Origin: Puffinus mauretanicus
Lineage: Eukaryota; Chordata; Aves; Procellariiformes; Procellariidae
Reading direction: 5' to 3'
DNA length: 64,000 nucleotides
Assembly (NCBI GenBank): GCA_023333565.1
Contig: JAJKFH010000770.1
Span: 496,001-560,000 of the forward strand
In this document: positions 12,000 to 21,075 of the stretch, in pieces
Position numbering within the stretch: the first letter of the stretch is position 1
Layout: each line of letters opens with the position of its first letter
Position numbers and translations under genes: made by a program
The notes under the pieces: generated by a model
What the model was told of the DNA's origin: nothing
The model's input: the letters and a program-made list of their open reading frames with translations, nothing else
The model's database searches: none

Positions 12000-12866
12000 T
12001 TGGTCACTTGATCTATTAAAGGGGATGCAAAAGGGGTTTTGGCATATCCGTGATATGAGCACTTACTGTTAATTGTTTGCTGCTGACAGCATGGTGCAAC
12101 TATGCTTTCAGGGGTAGTGTGCGATGCGAGATCCTTAGCAAGCTCCTTTCAGAGCGAAGGCAGCAGTGTCACACCATGCCGGGTAGCAGAGCCGGGCGCG
12201 AGCAGCTGAGGCAGGACCAGCCCCCGGTGAGCTGTGCTTGCTGGGCAGCGGCTGTGCCGTGGCTCGGGGGTCCCTTGGGCTCTGCGGCTCTCAGTGGTGC
12301 TCGTGGGGGCTAAACCCGGATCAGGACTCTCTCAAGTGAAAAAAAGCTTTCCCATCACCTTGGTTTATGTTCATAAATGCGTTTGACTTTGCACATGTAG
12401 CTTAGGTGCTCTGAGGACTGCTGAAGGTGGCTGCACTGCTGTATAGCCACCCATGCTGCTCAGAACCCCACTTGGGTTAGATGCTGCCAGGAGGTGCCAA
12501 AAATAATCTCTCCCTCTGATCTTGCTGGACACTTGGATGCCTGGGAAGACTTAGTGGGAGGCGAGGACAGAGTCGCTCACCTTCCCAAAACAGCCGTGCC
12601 ACACTGGCTGAGCCCAGGCAGTGATGGGCAGGGAGTGCAGAGGAAGGCTCAGCGTTTGTCATTTGGGCTTCCCTGGGGAGCACTTTGAAAGCCTCTGGAT
12701 GAGATGGGGGGGAGACTACCAGTGAAGAAGGGCTCTTCTCAGATGTCCTGCCCTCACAGGGAAGGAAACGGCTGCCGAAGTCCCAAACCTGGTGTGGGTC
12801 CCAGGGGCACTCTGCACCCCCCCCAGGGCAGCCAAGGCCCTCCCTGGACCCGGCAGCTTGCACGTG
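12000..12866. other. HIPK1-OLFML3 intergenic DNA, left part
   Basis: Composition rises from AT-rich to GC-rich between about 12.1 and 12.8 kb. Short open frames on both strands look like GC-driven shadows. No gene or RNA is recognised. Confidence 0.5.
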
Positions 12867-13392
12867 TGTCCTGGTTTCGGCTGGGATAGAGTTACATTTC
12901 TTCCTAGTATTGTGTTTTGGATTTAGTATGAGAAGAATGTTGATAGCAACAACTAAAAACATCAGTGTGTTAAGTACCCTGCTAGTCAAGGACTTTCAGC
13001 TTCCATGCTCTGCCAAGTTCACAAGAGGCTGGGAGGGAGCATAGCAGGGACAGCTGGCCCAGCTGGCCAACGGGGTATTCCATACCATGTGATATCATGC
13101 TCAGTATACGAATGGTAGGCGTGTTCCAGGAGGTAGCCATTGCTACTTGGTTATCGGTCAGTGTGGGTGGTGAGCAATTGCATTGTGCATCCCTCGTTTT
13201 GTATATTCTATTCTTATTATTATTATTATCATCATTATTTTCCCTTCCTTTTCTGTTCTATTAAACTGTCTTTATCTCAGCCCACAAGTTTTCTCACTCT
13301 TACCCTTCCGATTCTCTTCCCCGTCCCCGGGGGGGAGTGAGCGAGCGAGCGGCTGTGTGGTGTTTGGCTGCCTGCCAGGTTAAACCAGGACA
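12867..13392 (+). mobile_element. Solo LTR of an avian endogenous retrovirus
   Basis: The 526-bp unit begins TGTCCTGGTTT and ends AAACCAGGACA, a perfect 11-bp inverted terminal pair with TG...CA ends. Inside are an (ATT)n stretch, ATTAAA at 13260-13265 as poly(A) signal, and a pyrimidine/G-rich 3' portion. No gag-pol-env or primer-binding site is attached, so it is a solo LTR left by recombination. Flanks are acgtg (12862-12866) and gcgtg (13393-13397), which could be a 5-bp target duplication with one change. A 5-bp duplication would suit an ERVL-type element, but family assignment is from memory. The place where a TATA box is expected reads cagtatacga, so promoter activity is doubtful. Confidence 0.87.
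13203..13239. repeat. (ATT)n-rich tract inside the LTR
   Basis: Runs of TTA/ATT with ATC interruptions lie just before the ATTAAA of the LTR. They are part of the element rather than an independent microsatellite. Confidence 0.7.
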
Positions 13393-14770
13393 GCGTGCTG
13401 GACGAAGGATCCCTGCATTTGCCCAGAGGGGTGTCTGGAGCACATCCCACACAGTCTGCAGAACGAGTCCTGCAGGAGCAGGACGAGAGGCATGGGAGAC
13501 CAGTGCCAGCCTGAAACTGCTCCAGCACTGGCGTGGGCTGAGCTCTCCAGTGTTGCTCAGCGCCTGGGACGAGCTCAGTCAACTGCCCCAAAAGCACCGA
13601 AGGGCCGAGCGCTGCCGTGCTCAGTGTCGCTAACCCAGACAGGCAGAGATGCACCCTGGCTTGCGGGTGAGATGTGTTTTGCTGGCACCCCAGTTGTCCA
13701 CCTGTGAGCGACGACCTAGTGTGAAACGCAGCAGAGAGGTGCTGGGGCCGAGCCCAAGCCCTGCCAGTGCGGCAGCTTCGTCTGGGGCCCTGCGCGGCCT
13801 GCGCTGTGCAGTCCGGCGGGATGCAGGATGCGGGAGCACTAGATGGCACACTCGCCCCGCCTGCAGCACCGCAGCCCTGCGCACGGATGCGGCCGTGCAG
13901 AACTGCAGCGGCAGGGCCCAGGAAACCCACGCGCCGCGGCTGGTGCCCCTGCCTGTGCCGGCAGCATCGCCAGGCCTGGGCGGGTCGCAGGCACAACTGC
14001 AGGCCTGGCTGCATCCTTGGCACAGAGCTGCAGCTTCCATCCGTCACGCTGCATCTGGGCCCTGCCCTGTCCTTCAGCCGGCACTGAAGGTTGCAGGAGC
14101 TGCTGTGCAGCCCGCACTGGCACTCGGGCAGCCTCGGGAGCAGGTGCTGAGCAAACGGCCCCAAATGGCAGCATGTGGGCGCGCCCGGCGGGGCAGCCCC
14201 TGGCTGACTGCTGGCGGTCGGCCGAGCTGTTGGGCCAGAATGGCTCTGCTCGGGGGAGCCCGCAGCACCCCAGCGTGAGGCAGGGGCAGGCAGGAGCTCC
14301 CGGCTCAGCAGCCAGGACAGGGGGTGCCACAGGCTCGGGGGGCTGGTGGCCGCGCTGCTGGCCCAGCTTTGACTCCACCAGACCTGGCATGTGGCCTGAG
14401 GCAAGCTCAGGTTGGCCATCTGCCTCGGGCATCTCTGCAGATCGGCACGCTGGGAGCCAGGGCTGCGGCTGTGCCCGTGGCTTTGCACCAGCCCCAGCTT
14501 GGCCTCACACTGTCCCACGGGCTGTCCCCACACTGCGACTCATTCTGTCCCCAGCACCAGAGGACATGTCCTTCCCTTGCTGCAGCACTCCCCGCACCCC
14601 GCACCCCACACGCGCCAGCAGCAGCGCGTCCCCAGGCTCCTGCCCTGGCCCCACAGCTCGCTGACACCATGCTGGGCCGGTGTGAGCACCCGCCAGGGCG
14701 TGAAGGGGTTAAGGCGCCTGGGGCTGGTCTGCGGGGAAGGAGCAGCCTCTCCTCCCCTCTTCACATCTGG
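13393..14770. other. GC-rich upstream region of OLFML3
   Basis: This GC-rich stretch holds long overlapping open frames on several frames of both strands (up to 418 codons on the - strand, 273 on the + strand). They lack recognisable domains, one runs into the LTR, and their compositions mirror each other, so low stop density explains them. The region probably contains OLFML3 regulatory sequence, but no specific element can be named. Confidence 0.5.
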
Positions 14771-14780
14771 ATTCAATAAG
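14771..14780 (+). promoter_or_regulatory. OLFML3: Possible TATA-like element of OLFML3
   Basis: attcaataag is an isolated AT-rich patch in GC-rich DNA, about 60-70 bases before the OLFML3 ATG. That position would suit a TATA-like element with a short 5'UTR. Position is the only evidence. Confidence 0.2.
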
Positions 14781-14840
14781 GGCTTCGAGAGGCCAGAGCA
14801 TTCCTGAGCACTGAGGTGGAGGCTGCACTCTCCGACGGCC

Positions 14841-14948
14841 ATGGGGCCCTGGCGCTGCCTGCTCCTCCTGCCGCTCCTCGCCGCGGCCCTCCGTGCCCAG
14901 CAGCAGCAGTTCATGGAGTACGTGGAGCGGCGCCTCAGCCTCCTGGAG
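14841..14948 (+). CDS. OLFML3: OLFML3 exon 1 (coding part)
   Basis: 108 bp of coding sequence carries the signal peptide and the start of the coiled coil. The donor is gtaggg after GAG, phase 0. The sequence around the ATG (cggccatgg) is a good Kozak context. Confidence 0.95.
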
Positions 14949-16954
14949 GTAGGGCCCCGCGCCGGCCCCGCACCCCACTTTGCCCCATTTCTCCCTGCCG
15001 CGGAGCTCCCAGGCCCTTCCTCCCTGGCTGCCGGCAGGGCTGGGAGCAGGCCTGGGGCGAGAAGGAGCCGGGATGGGGGCAGAGCAGAGCTGGCGTGGGG
15101 TGCCCCGGCCCCTGCCTCGCCAGGGCCCTGCACAGCCCAGCACAAGCGTCGCAGGCTCGGGAGCATGATGGGAATGGGAGCACCGTGGGACAGGCGGATC
15201 GCGGGAGCGGGGGCCTCATGGGTCTGGGAGCATCGCGGGACTGGGAGCATCGCGGGAGCAGAGCATCGCGGGTCTGGGAGCATTGTGGGTGCAGAAGCGT
15301 GGCAGGATGGGACCCAGAGACATGAGCACCAGGGTTGCAGTGCCATGAGGCCCTGGGGGCCCCCACAGCCACGCGCAGGCAGTGGGACAGCTGCCGCGGA
15401 CGGGCTGTGACGTGCAGAGACCTCAGTGTCCCCTTGGCTGCCCCAGGAGAGGATCTCACAGTGGCACGACCAGAGCAGCCGCTACTCCACGGAGCTGCGG
15501 GACTTCAAGAACCAGGTGCTGGGGATGCTTGAGACAGCGGAGAAGGAGCGGGAGGCGATGCGGTCAGAGGCAGAGAGCGCAGCGGTGCGCGTGGACCGCC
15601 TGGAGCGCGAGGTGGACTACCTGGAGACGCAGAACCCCGCGCCACCCTGTGTGGAGGTGGACGAGACACTGATGGAGAAGCAGGTGGCCACGGCCAAGCA
15701 AAGGAAGAACGAGAAGTACACCAAGCTGACAGGTGAGGGGCTGCCGTGGCTCCCTGGGGAGATGGTCCTGGGTGCGGGGTTACCCTGGGCCTTCCCAGCC
15801 CACCCAGGTCCAAGTCTCCCCTGGCCGCATGCTGTGGCATTACGTTCCAGCAGGGCACCTCTCCGGTGTCTCTGGCACAAAACCCCGTACCCCTGCAGCT
15901 GCCCGGCAGCTGCATCCAAGCCCCAGGCCAGAGCCTTGGGGCAGGGCTGGGTGAGGGTGGCCTCCCCTGCCCGCAGCACGGGTGCACAAGGGGACTTCTC
16001 GATGCCACCAGGCACAGCACTGCAACCTCTGCAGTGAGTTCGCAAGGCAGTTGCCTGAGGGCTGGGGTGGGACGCAGCAGGACCTGCATGACTCCGGCGC
16101 GAGGTGGGAGCAGTCCCCGCTGCAGGGCCGGGTGGCTTCCAGGCTTTCACAGCTGCCCCACTCTTACAGACTGCAGCGACACCATTGCGAGCGTCAGAGC
16201 CATGAAGATCCTGAAGCGTTTCGGCAGCACCTCGGGGCTCTGGACCAAGGATGCCGCAGGGAACTCCGAGAAGATCTACGTCTTTGACGGCACTGCCAAT
16301 GACACAGTGTACGTCTTCCCCCGCATGCGGGAGTTCACCCTCTTCTCTGCCACCCGCAAGGCCGCCCGCATCAAGCTGCCCTACCCCTGGGTGGGCACCG
16401 GGCACCTTGTCTACGATGGGCACCTCTACTATATCCGCCAGCAGGGCTCCTTCCAGGTGATCAAGTTCAACCTGGCCAACAAGACGGTGGTGGACAGCTC
16501 GGTGTTCCCGGCCGAGGAGCAGATCCCCGTCTTCGGGCTCTCCCCCTTCACCTACATCGAGGTGGCGGCGGACGAGGAGGGGCTCTGGGCCATCTACGCC
16601 ACCAAGGAGGACGAGAAGAACATATGCCTGGCCAAGTTGGACCCCACTTCGCTGGACATCGAGCAGATGTGGGACACTCCATGCCCGCGGGAGAACGCTG
16701 AGGGCGCCTTCGTGGTGTGCGGGGCGCTGCACGTGGTCTACAACACCCGCCTGCCTAGCCGCTCCCGCGTGCAGTGCGTCTTCGACGTCAGCGGCACACT
16801 GGCCCCCGAGGACGCCTCCCTCGTCTACTTCCCCAAGCGCTACGGCTCCCACTCCAGCATGAAGTACAGCCCCCGGGAGAGGCAGATTTACGCTTGGGAC
16901 GATGGCTACCAGATCATCTACCGCATGGAGATGAAGAAGAAGCTGGAGGTCTGA
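14841..16954 (+). CDS. OLFML3: OLFML3, olfactomedin-like protein 3 (complete, 3 exons)
   Basis: Exons 14841-14948, 15447-15732 and 16170-16954 join in frame to give about 392 residues (recalled human protein about 406). The N-terminus MGPWRCLLLLPLLAAALRAQ is a signal peptide, so the ATG at 14841 is the start. Residues about 22-110 form a coiled coil (FMEYVERRLSLLE, then LERISQWHDQSSRY-type heptads, then VDRLEREVDYLETQNP). From Cys133 to near the end runs an olfactomedin domain: MKILKRFG, GLWTKD, KIYVFDG, YPWVGTGHLVYDG, NKTVVDSSVFPAE, EEGLWAIYATKED, WDTPCPRENAEGAF, YAWDDGYQIIYRMEM. N-glycosylation sequons occur at about Asn175 (NDT) and Asn235 (NKT). The family is secreted, acts in extracellular matrix and developmental signalling, and binds BMP ligands in some systems. 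No break is seen. Confidence 0.97.
15158..15292. repeat. GC-rich minisatellite in OLFML3 intron 1
   Basis: Variants of a unit containing gggagcatcgcggg recur about six times. Two copies, 15224-15240 and 15241-15257, are perfect 17-bp tandem duplicates (ctgggagcatcgcggga). It lies in the 498-bp first intron. Confidence 0.8.
15447..15732 (+). CDS. OLFML3: OLFML3 exon 2
   Basis: The exon is 286 bp after acceptor tgccccag, with donor gtgagg in phase 1. It encodes the coiled-coil region from ERISQWHDQ to KQRKNEKYTKLT. Confidence 0.95.
16170..16954 (+). CDS. OLFML3: OLFML3 exon 3 (olfactomedin domain)
   Basis: The exon is 785 bp after acceptor ctcttacag and encodes the entire olfactomedin domain from DCSDTIASVRAMK to KKKLEV and TGA. 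It is strongly GC-biased at third positions, as is common on bird microchromosome-like segments. Confidence 0.96.
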
Positions 16955-17240
16955 GGGGCCACGGCAGGGTGTCCCCACACATCCGGCCACCCCGCCCGGG
17001 TAAGCACGGCTCTGCCCATCCCACCCCATGGGGCACAGCTGGCCCCGGCATGGGACGGCATCTCTGTCCCGTCTCCCATCACTGTGAAATGATGAAATGC
17101 TGGACCCCCGCCCCCGGCCACCCTCCACCCACCAGCACTAGGCGTCCCTGCCCAGGACCACCCTGCAGAAACCTGGACTAATTTAATGAGATTTTCTTCT
17201 CTGTGATATAATGAATAAATACCATGCAGCGAGCTGCAGC
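16955..17240 (+). other. OLFML3: OLFML3 3' untranslated region
   Basis: A short 3'UTR runs from the TGA to shortly beyond AATAAA at 17214-17219. Composition switches abruptly from GC-rich to AT-rich just before the signal. Confidence 0.75.
17214..17219 (+). terminator. OLFML3: OLFML3 poly(A) signal (AATAAA)
   Basis: Canonical AATAAA 260 bases after the stop, followed within 40 bases by a tgcttgtggggag G/T-rich element. Confidence 0.75.
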
Positions 17241-19770
17241 CACCTGCTTGTGGGGAGCATGGGGTGCTGGGGCCAGGCTGCCAGAGCCATGAGCTCCGCA
17301 TTGGCCCGGAGTCACCCTGAAAGACGCTTCCCAAGGGTGAGGTGTCCCTGCGGGGTTGGCCAGAGCAGCGAGCACAGATGGCTCCTCGGGTTGGGGGTCT
17401 GGGTAGGGGGGCTGGGTTGGAGTTTTGCCTGGGGCTTTGGGCGGGGGTTTTGCTGGGGCTTTGGGCAGGCTTCTGCTGCAGCAAGGGGACCTCTGAGCCT
17501 GGCCAGGGCCAGCCTGTTTTGCATGTACAAAACTGTGAGCAAACAGCAAAATCCCTTAATCTGAGAGGACAACTGGAGATTGTCCTTGCATGCCAGGGAC
17601 GCGTCCCAGCCAGCAGGCACCAGATGTTGCTGATTTTCCGAGTTCACTTCTAATGAAGCACAGTCGTCTTCCCACTGCAGCCACAGGATTGCCACTAACC
17701 CTTTACGTAAGGCCCTGGGTCCCCCGAGCCCCTTCCCGTCCCTGTTTCACCAGCGACAAGTCCCCGCACAGCCCCGCGGCGGAAGCGCCCCAGAGGAGAT
17801 GGGGCAGGACAGGGCAGGTGCTGGGAGCCCCTCGGGGTGGCAGCTCTGGCACTGCCAGGGCTCAAGACCCCCGTCCCCAAGGCCTGGGCTGCAGCAGGCA
17901 CCTGCTGGGCTCAGTCACAGCCCCATGAGGCTACCACACCACATCCTTCCAGTCCCCACCAAGTCACCCAGCGGCAACTGTCCCGCACACTTCTGCTTGC
18001 ACCGCACCTCTGAGGGGTGCAGGATTTGGCCCATTTCTGGCCAGAGATGCCCTAGGCCCCCCAAAAACCTGGATTTGCTGTGTTTTGTTCCTGTCACAGT
18101 GTCCTGAGAGCACAGAGGATAAATTACGAGGTGTTTATGTGTTGTTAAGCATCCCTTTTTCCCATCGGAGATCAATTCTGGGGACAAACGCTGAAAGCGT
18201 GAAGCCATGAGCCGGTCTGGCCAGGCGAGGGTTGCATCCTGCCTGTGCCGGCACAGGGCCCCCGCGGGGGCGAGAGGCCACGGAGCTGCCCGGGCGTCCC
18301 GGGGAGGTGCCAGCCGCGTGGGGAGCCCCACCAAGCACCTGGGGTCTCCTGGGGCCACCTGCCCTCCAGGAGCCACAGCATGGCCACGCCAGCCCCATGT
18401 TGCCATAAAGCTGGGCATTCGGCATCCCCCTGCACCCACCTTGAGGCAAGCTGTCCTGCGATGTGGAGGTGACTTGATATTTGCTTCAAGTTCTTCTGTA
18501 TTATAATTAAAATATCTTTTGGTTGCATAAGAAAAATGTTTAAATACACACTTTGAATGACTGTAACTGGATGGTGCTGAAAGTTCAACACAGAGTGTAA
18601 GTCAAGCAGAGAAATTATCCAAGTGTGAAGGACTATGTGAACTGTCAAATTAATTTCTAGCCCTTTTCAAGATCAATAGAGTAACAGAAATATAATTTTC
18701 AGAAATTGCACAGTTGTAAATAATTATACCAATGATTTCTCTAGCTTGAATTAAAGTGATGGAGCAGTAACGATTCTGCACCAGAAACCATCTTCTAACC
18801 TGAAACAAGTCCTCCAAAATCTGACACTCGCTCCCCTGAGACACCGGTGCTCGCCTTGGCATGAGCAGGACAGTGGTACAGCCGCTGGCAGCAGTTGCAG
18901 AGTCCTGCTTGTGCTGAGCATCAGGTGTTCGTCAAGTATTTTAATCTCTTTAGAAGATCTTGCTCATTAGGCTTCGTATTGCCGTGGCAGGAGGGGCACG
19001 AAGCCCATGTAGCTGGGTGGCTGGCCTGCGCTGCTCAGGGTCCCCATCGGGAGCCCCAGCTGCCAGGAACAGCCAGGAGCAGACGCAAAGGTCAGCCTGG
19101 CCAAAAGGACACGCGCGTTCCTTCTGCGAGAGCTGAGGCCCCGCGCTTTACTCGCTGCCAGAAAACTGCTCATGAAACAGGAGGAAAATGGGAGATTTCT
19201 CTCAACATGGGCTGCCCAAAAGGTGCAGCCCCCTCCGGCTCAGTGTCAGCCCTGGCTCACGTCCCTGCAAGCAGTGATGCGGGGGTCTCTCGCTGCACCC
19301 CCAAATGCTGCTGCCTGCTCTGGATGACTGCTGCCGCCTGTGCTGGCGGGGCACAGGGAAGGTGCCGCAGGGGTGGGGAAGCAGGGGCGCGGCAGGGCCC
19401 CCTGCGAGTGCCAGGAGGGTCCGGCTTCTCTCCTTTGGGACACGTTTACTAACGCGGGAAACGGCAGGTATGATGGCGGGCGGGGGCGTCTGCTGCCGCC
19501 CAGCAGACCCCCAACGTGACAAGCGCCTACAGTAACCACAGCTCATGTGGAATTTGTTTTGTACAAACACACTTTGGGAATGAGAAGCAAAATGGAAAAA
19601 TAACTGCAGTGCCTGATGGGCTTATAAAGCGCAGCACTTAGCTAGCACTCCACATCTTCAAAGTACTTCAAGAAACATCAACTAATTAATCCTTGGAATA
19701 ACTCCCATAAAGCAGAACAGCATTATCTTCATTTGCTGACAAACACGTAGACAAAAATCACGTTTGATCA
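17241..19770. other. OLFML3-SYT6 intergenic DNA, no gene seen
   Basis: GC-rich stretches (17.3-18.45 and 18.95-19.5 kb) alternate with AT-rich ones. Many open frames overlap on both strands without domain, splice or start-context support. Confidence 0.45.
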
Positions 19771-20300
19771 CTAAAAGCGGTTCAACTCCGAGCTGGCTGA
19801 AGGCGGCTTGGGCGAAGAGCGGCAGCTCCCTCGCCGTGATCCCGCACTCGGCGGGTGCCTGCGGGGGCCGAGCAAGCCCCACCCAGCCCCCGGTCCCCGC
19901 ACGGCAGCTGCCCTCCCCTGGAGGGAGGCTGGGCCGCGGGGCCGCAGGGCCGTGAGCGTTCGTCGTGCTCGCGGCTCGTCCCCGCGCTGCCTCCCGCGAC
20001 GGGGTCGGCGCCGCTCGGCACCTTCTCCTCCGCTGGAGACGAGTCCCCGCCATCATCCAGCTTAACAGGCGGCTGTGCGGAGTGAGGGGCCTCAGAGGAA
20101 GCCGATCCGAGCGGCTCTCCTGCCTAACAACCCACGGAAGAGAGGGTTGTTCACGAAAGAGGAAAGCAGCAGAGAGTCAGGGACAGGCGTTCGTGATCAC
20201 CGTGGGATGGAAACGCGCACCCGCTCCCCCGCCTGCTGCGGGCTCGGGCTCCGGCCCCGATCCCCCCGGCCGCCCCCACCAGGCACCACCAGGCTTTGCT
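19771..20300. promoter_or_regulatory. CpG-rich block, possible CpG island
   Basis: Dense CG dinucleotides and GC-rich sequence (for example gggccgcgggg and cgacggggtcggcgccg) stand between AT-rich flanks. No TATA box or recognisable first exon is apparent. Confidence 0.35.
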
Positions 20301-20439
20301 GCTTGCAAACGCAAGAGTTCATCTCCTGCTGGGGTTTACTGATTACTTTTTTTCTTGTTTAAATATTTATCAACCCCATTAGGAGACAGCAAAGGTTGTG
20401 CCACAGCTGGTGGGATTGTCAAGGCCCTGAGTGCCCTAG

Positions 20440-21075
20440 TCAGTGCTAATTGCCCCTGCCGGCCCCACCCGGCCCCACCCGCGGCGCTGCCCGGGGCCGC
20501 ACCTGCGCACCAGCGCCCCCGCCGCGGGGGCTGCCCGCTAGTGGCGCCCCCGGCCCTGCCCGCCCCGGCGGGATGCGGGGCCGCGGCGGGGTGCGGGAGA
20601 CCCGGCGGGGCTGCCTCGCGCCCTTCTGCCCCGTGTGGAAATGGGGTTTTTGTCGCTTTTGTGGCTGCTCCGGCTCTCTGCACCGCCCCAGCCCCTGGGC
20701 TGCCCAGGTCTCTGCCCTCCCAGCCATTCCCTCTGAACTAGTAGATTTTCAGGAAAAGTCAGCCTTGGCTTCACCAGGGGCAGAGACTCCCCCGTGTTCC
20801 CGTTTGGCCGTGGGCAGGTCGTCTGGACAGCCAGGTACGTTACGGACAGCCAGGCCCTCTCCCCCGCAGCGGGCTGTTAAAAACCTTCACCTCCCGCGGT
20901 GGTGCGGGTCAGCCCCCCGGTGGAGGGGGCTCTGGGACAAGGGCTGGCCCTTCCCCTGGCCCCCACTCCCGGGGCTGCGGGCGCGACCGCCCGTGGCCCC
21001 GCGCCCCGGCCCTGGGCTGCGGCGGGCGGGAGAGCCCCTCCGCAGCGGCAGCGCTTGGCGGTGTCACCGCGTTCC
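20440..21075. promoter_or_regulatory. Orphan CpG-island-like block
   Basis: This is the most CpG-dense stretch in the 23 kb between OLFML3 and the SYT6 coding exons, with ccgcggcg- and cgccccg-type runs, a GGCCCCACCC duplication (about 20461-20480) and abrupt AT-rich edges. It could be a promoter of an unannotated non-coding transcript or simply a GC-rich patch. No coding exon is recognised. Confidence 0.45.

Noticed and set aside
12077..12313. Short + strand frame before the LTR as an upstream exon of OLFML3
   Set aside because: No donor/acceptor pairing to the OLFML3 first exon, which already starts with a signal peptide in good Kozak context.
13277..14533. 418-codon open frame on the - strand as a gene
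   Set aside because: Arises in GC-rich DNA with open frames on the opposite strand too, extends into an LTR, and has no recognisable domain or Kozak/splice support.
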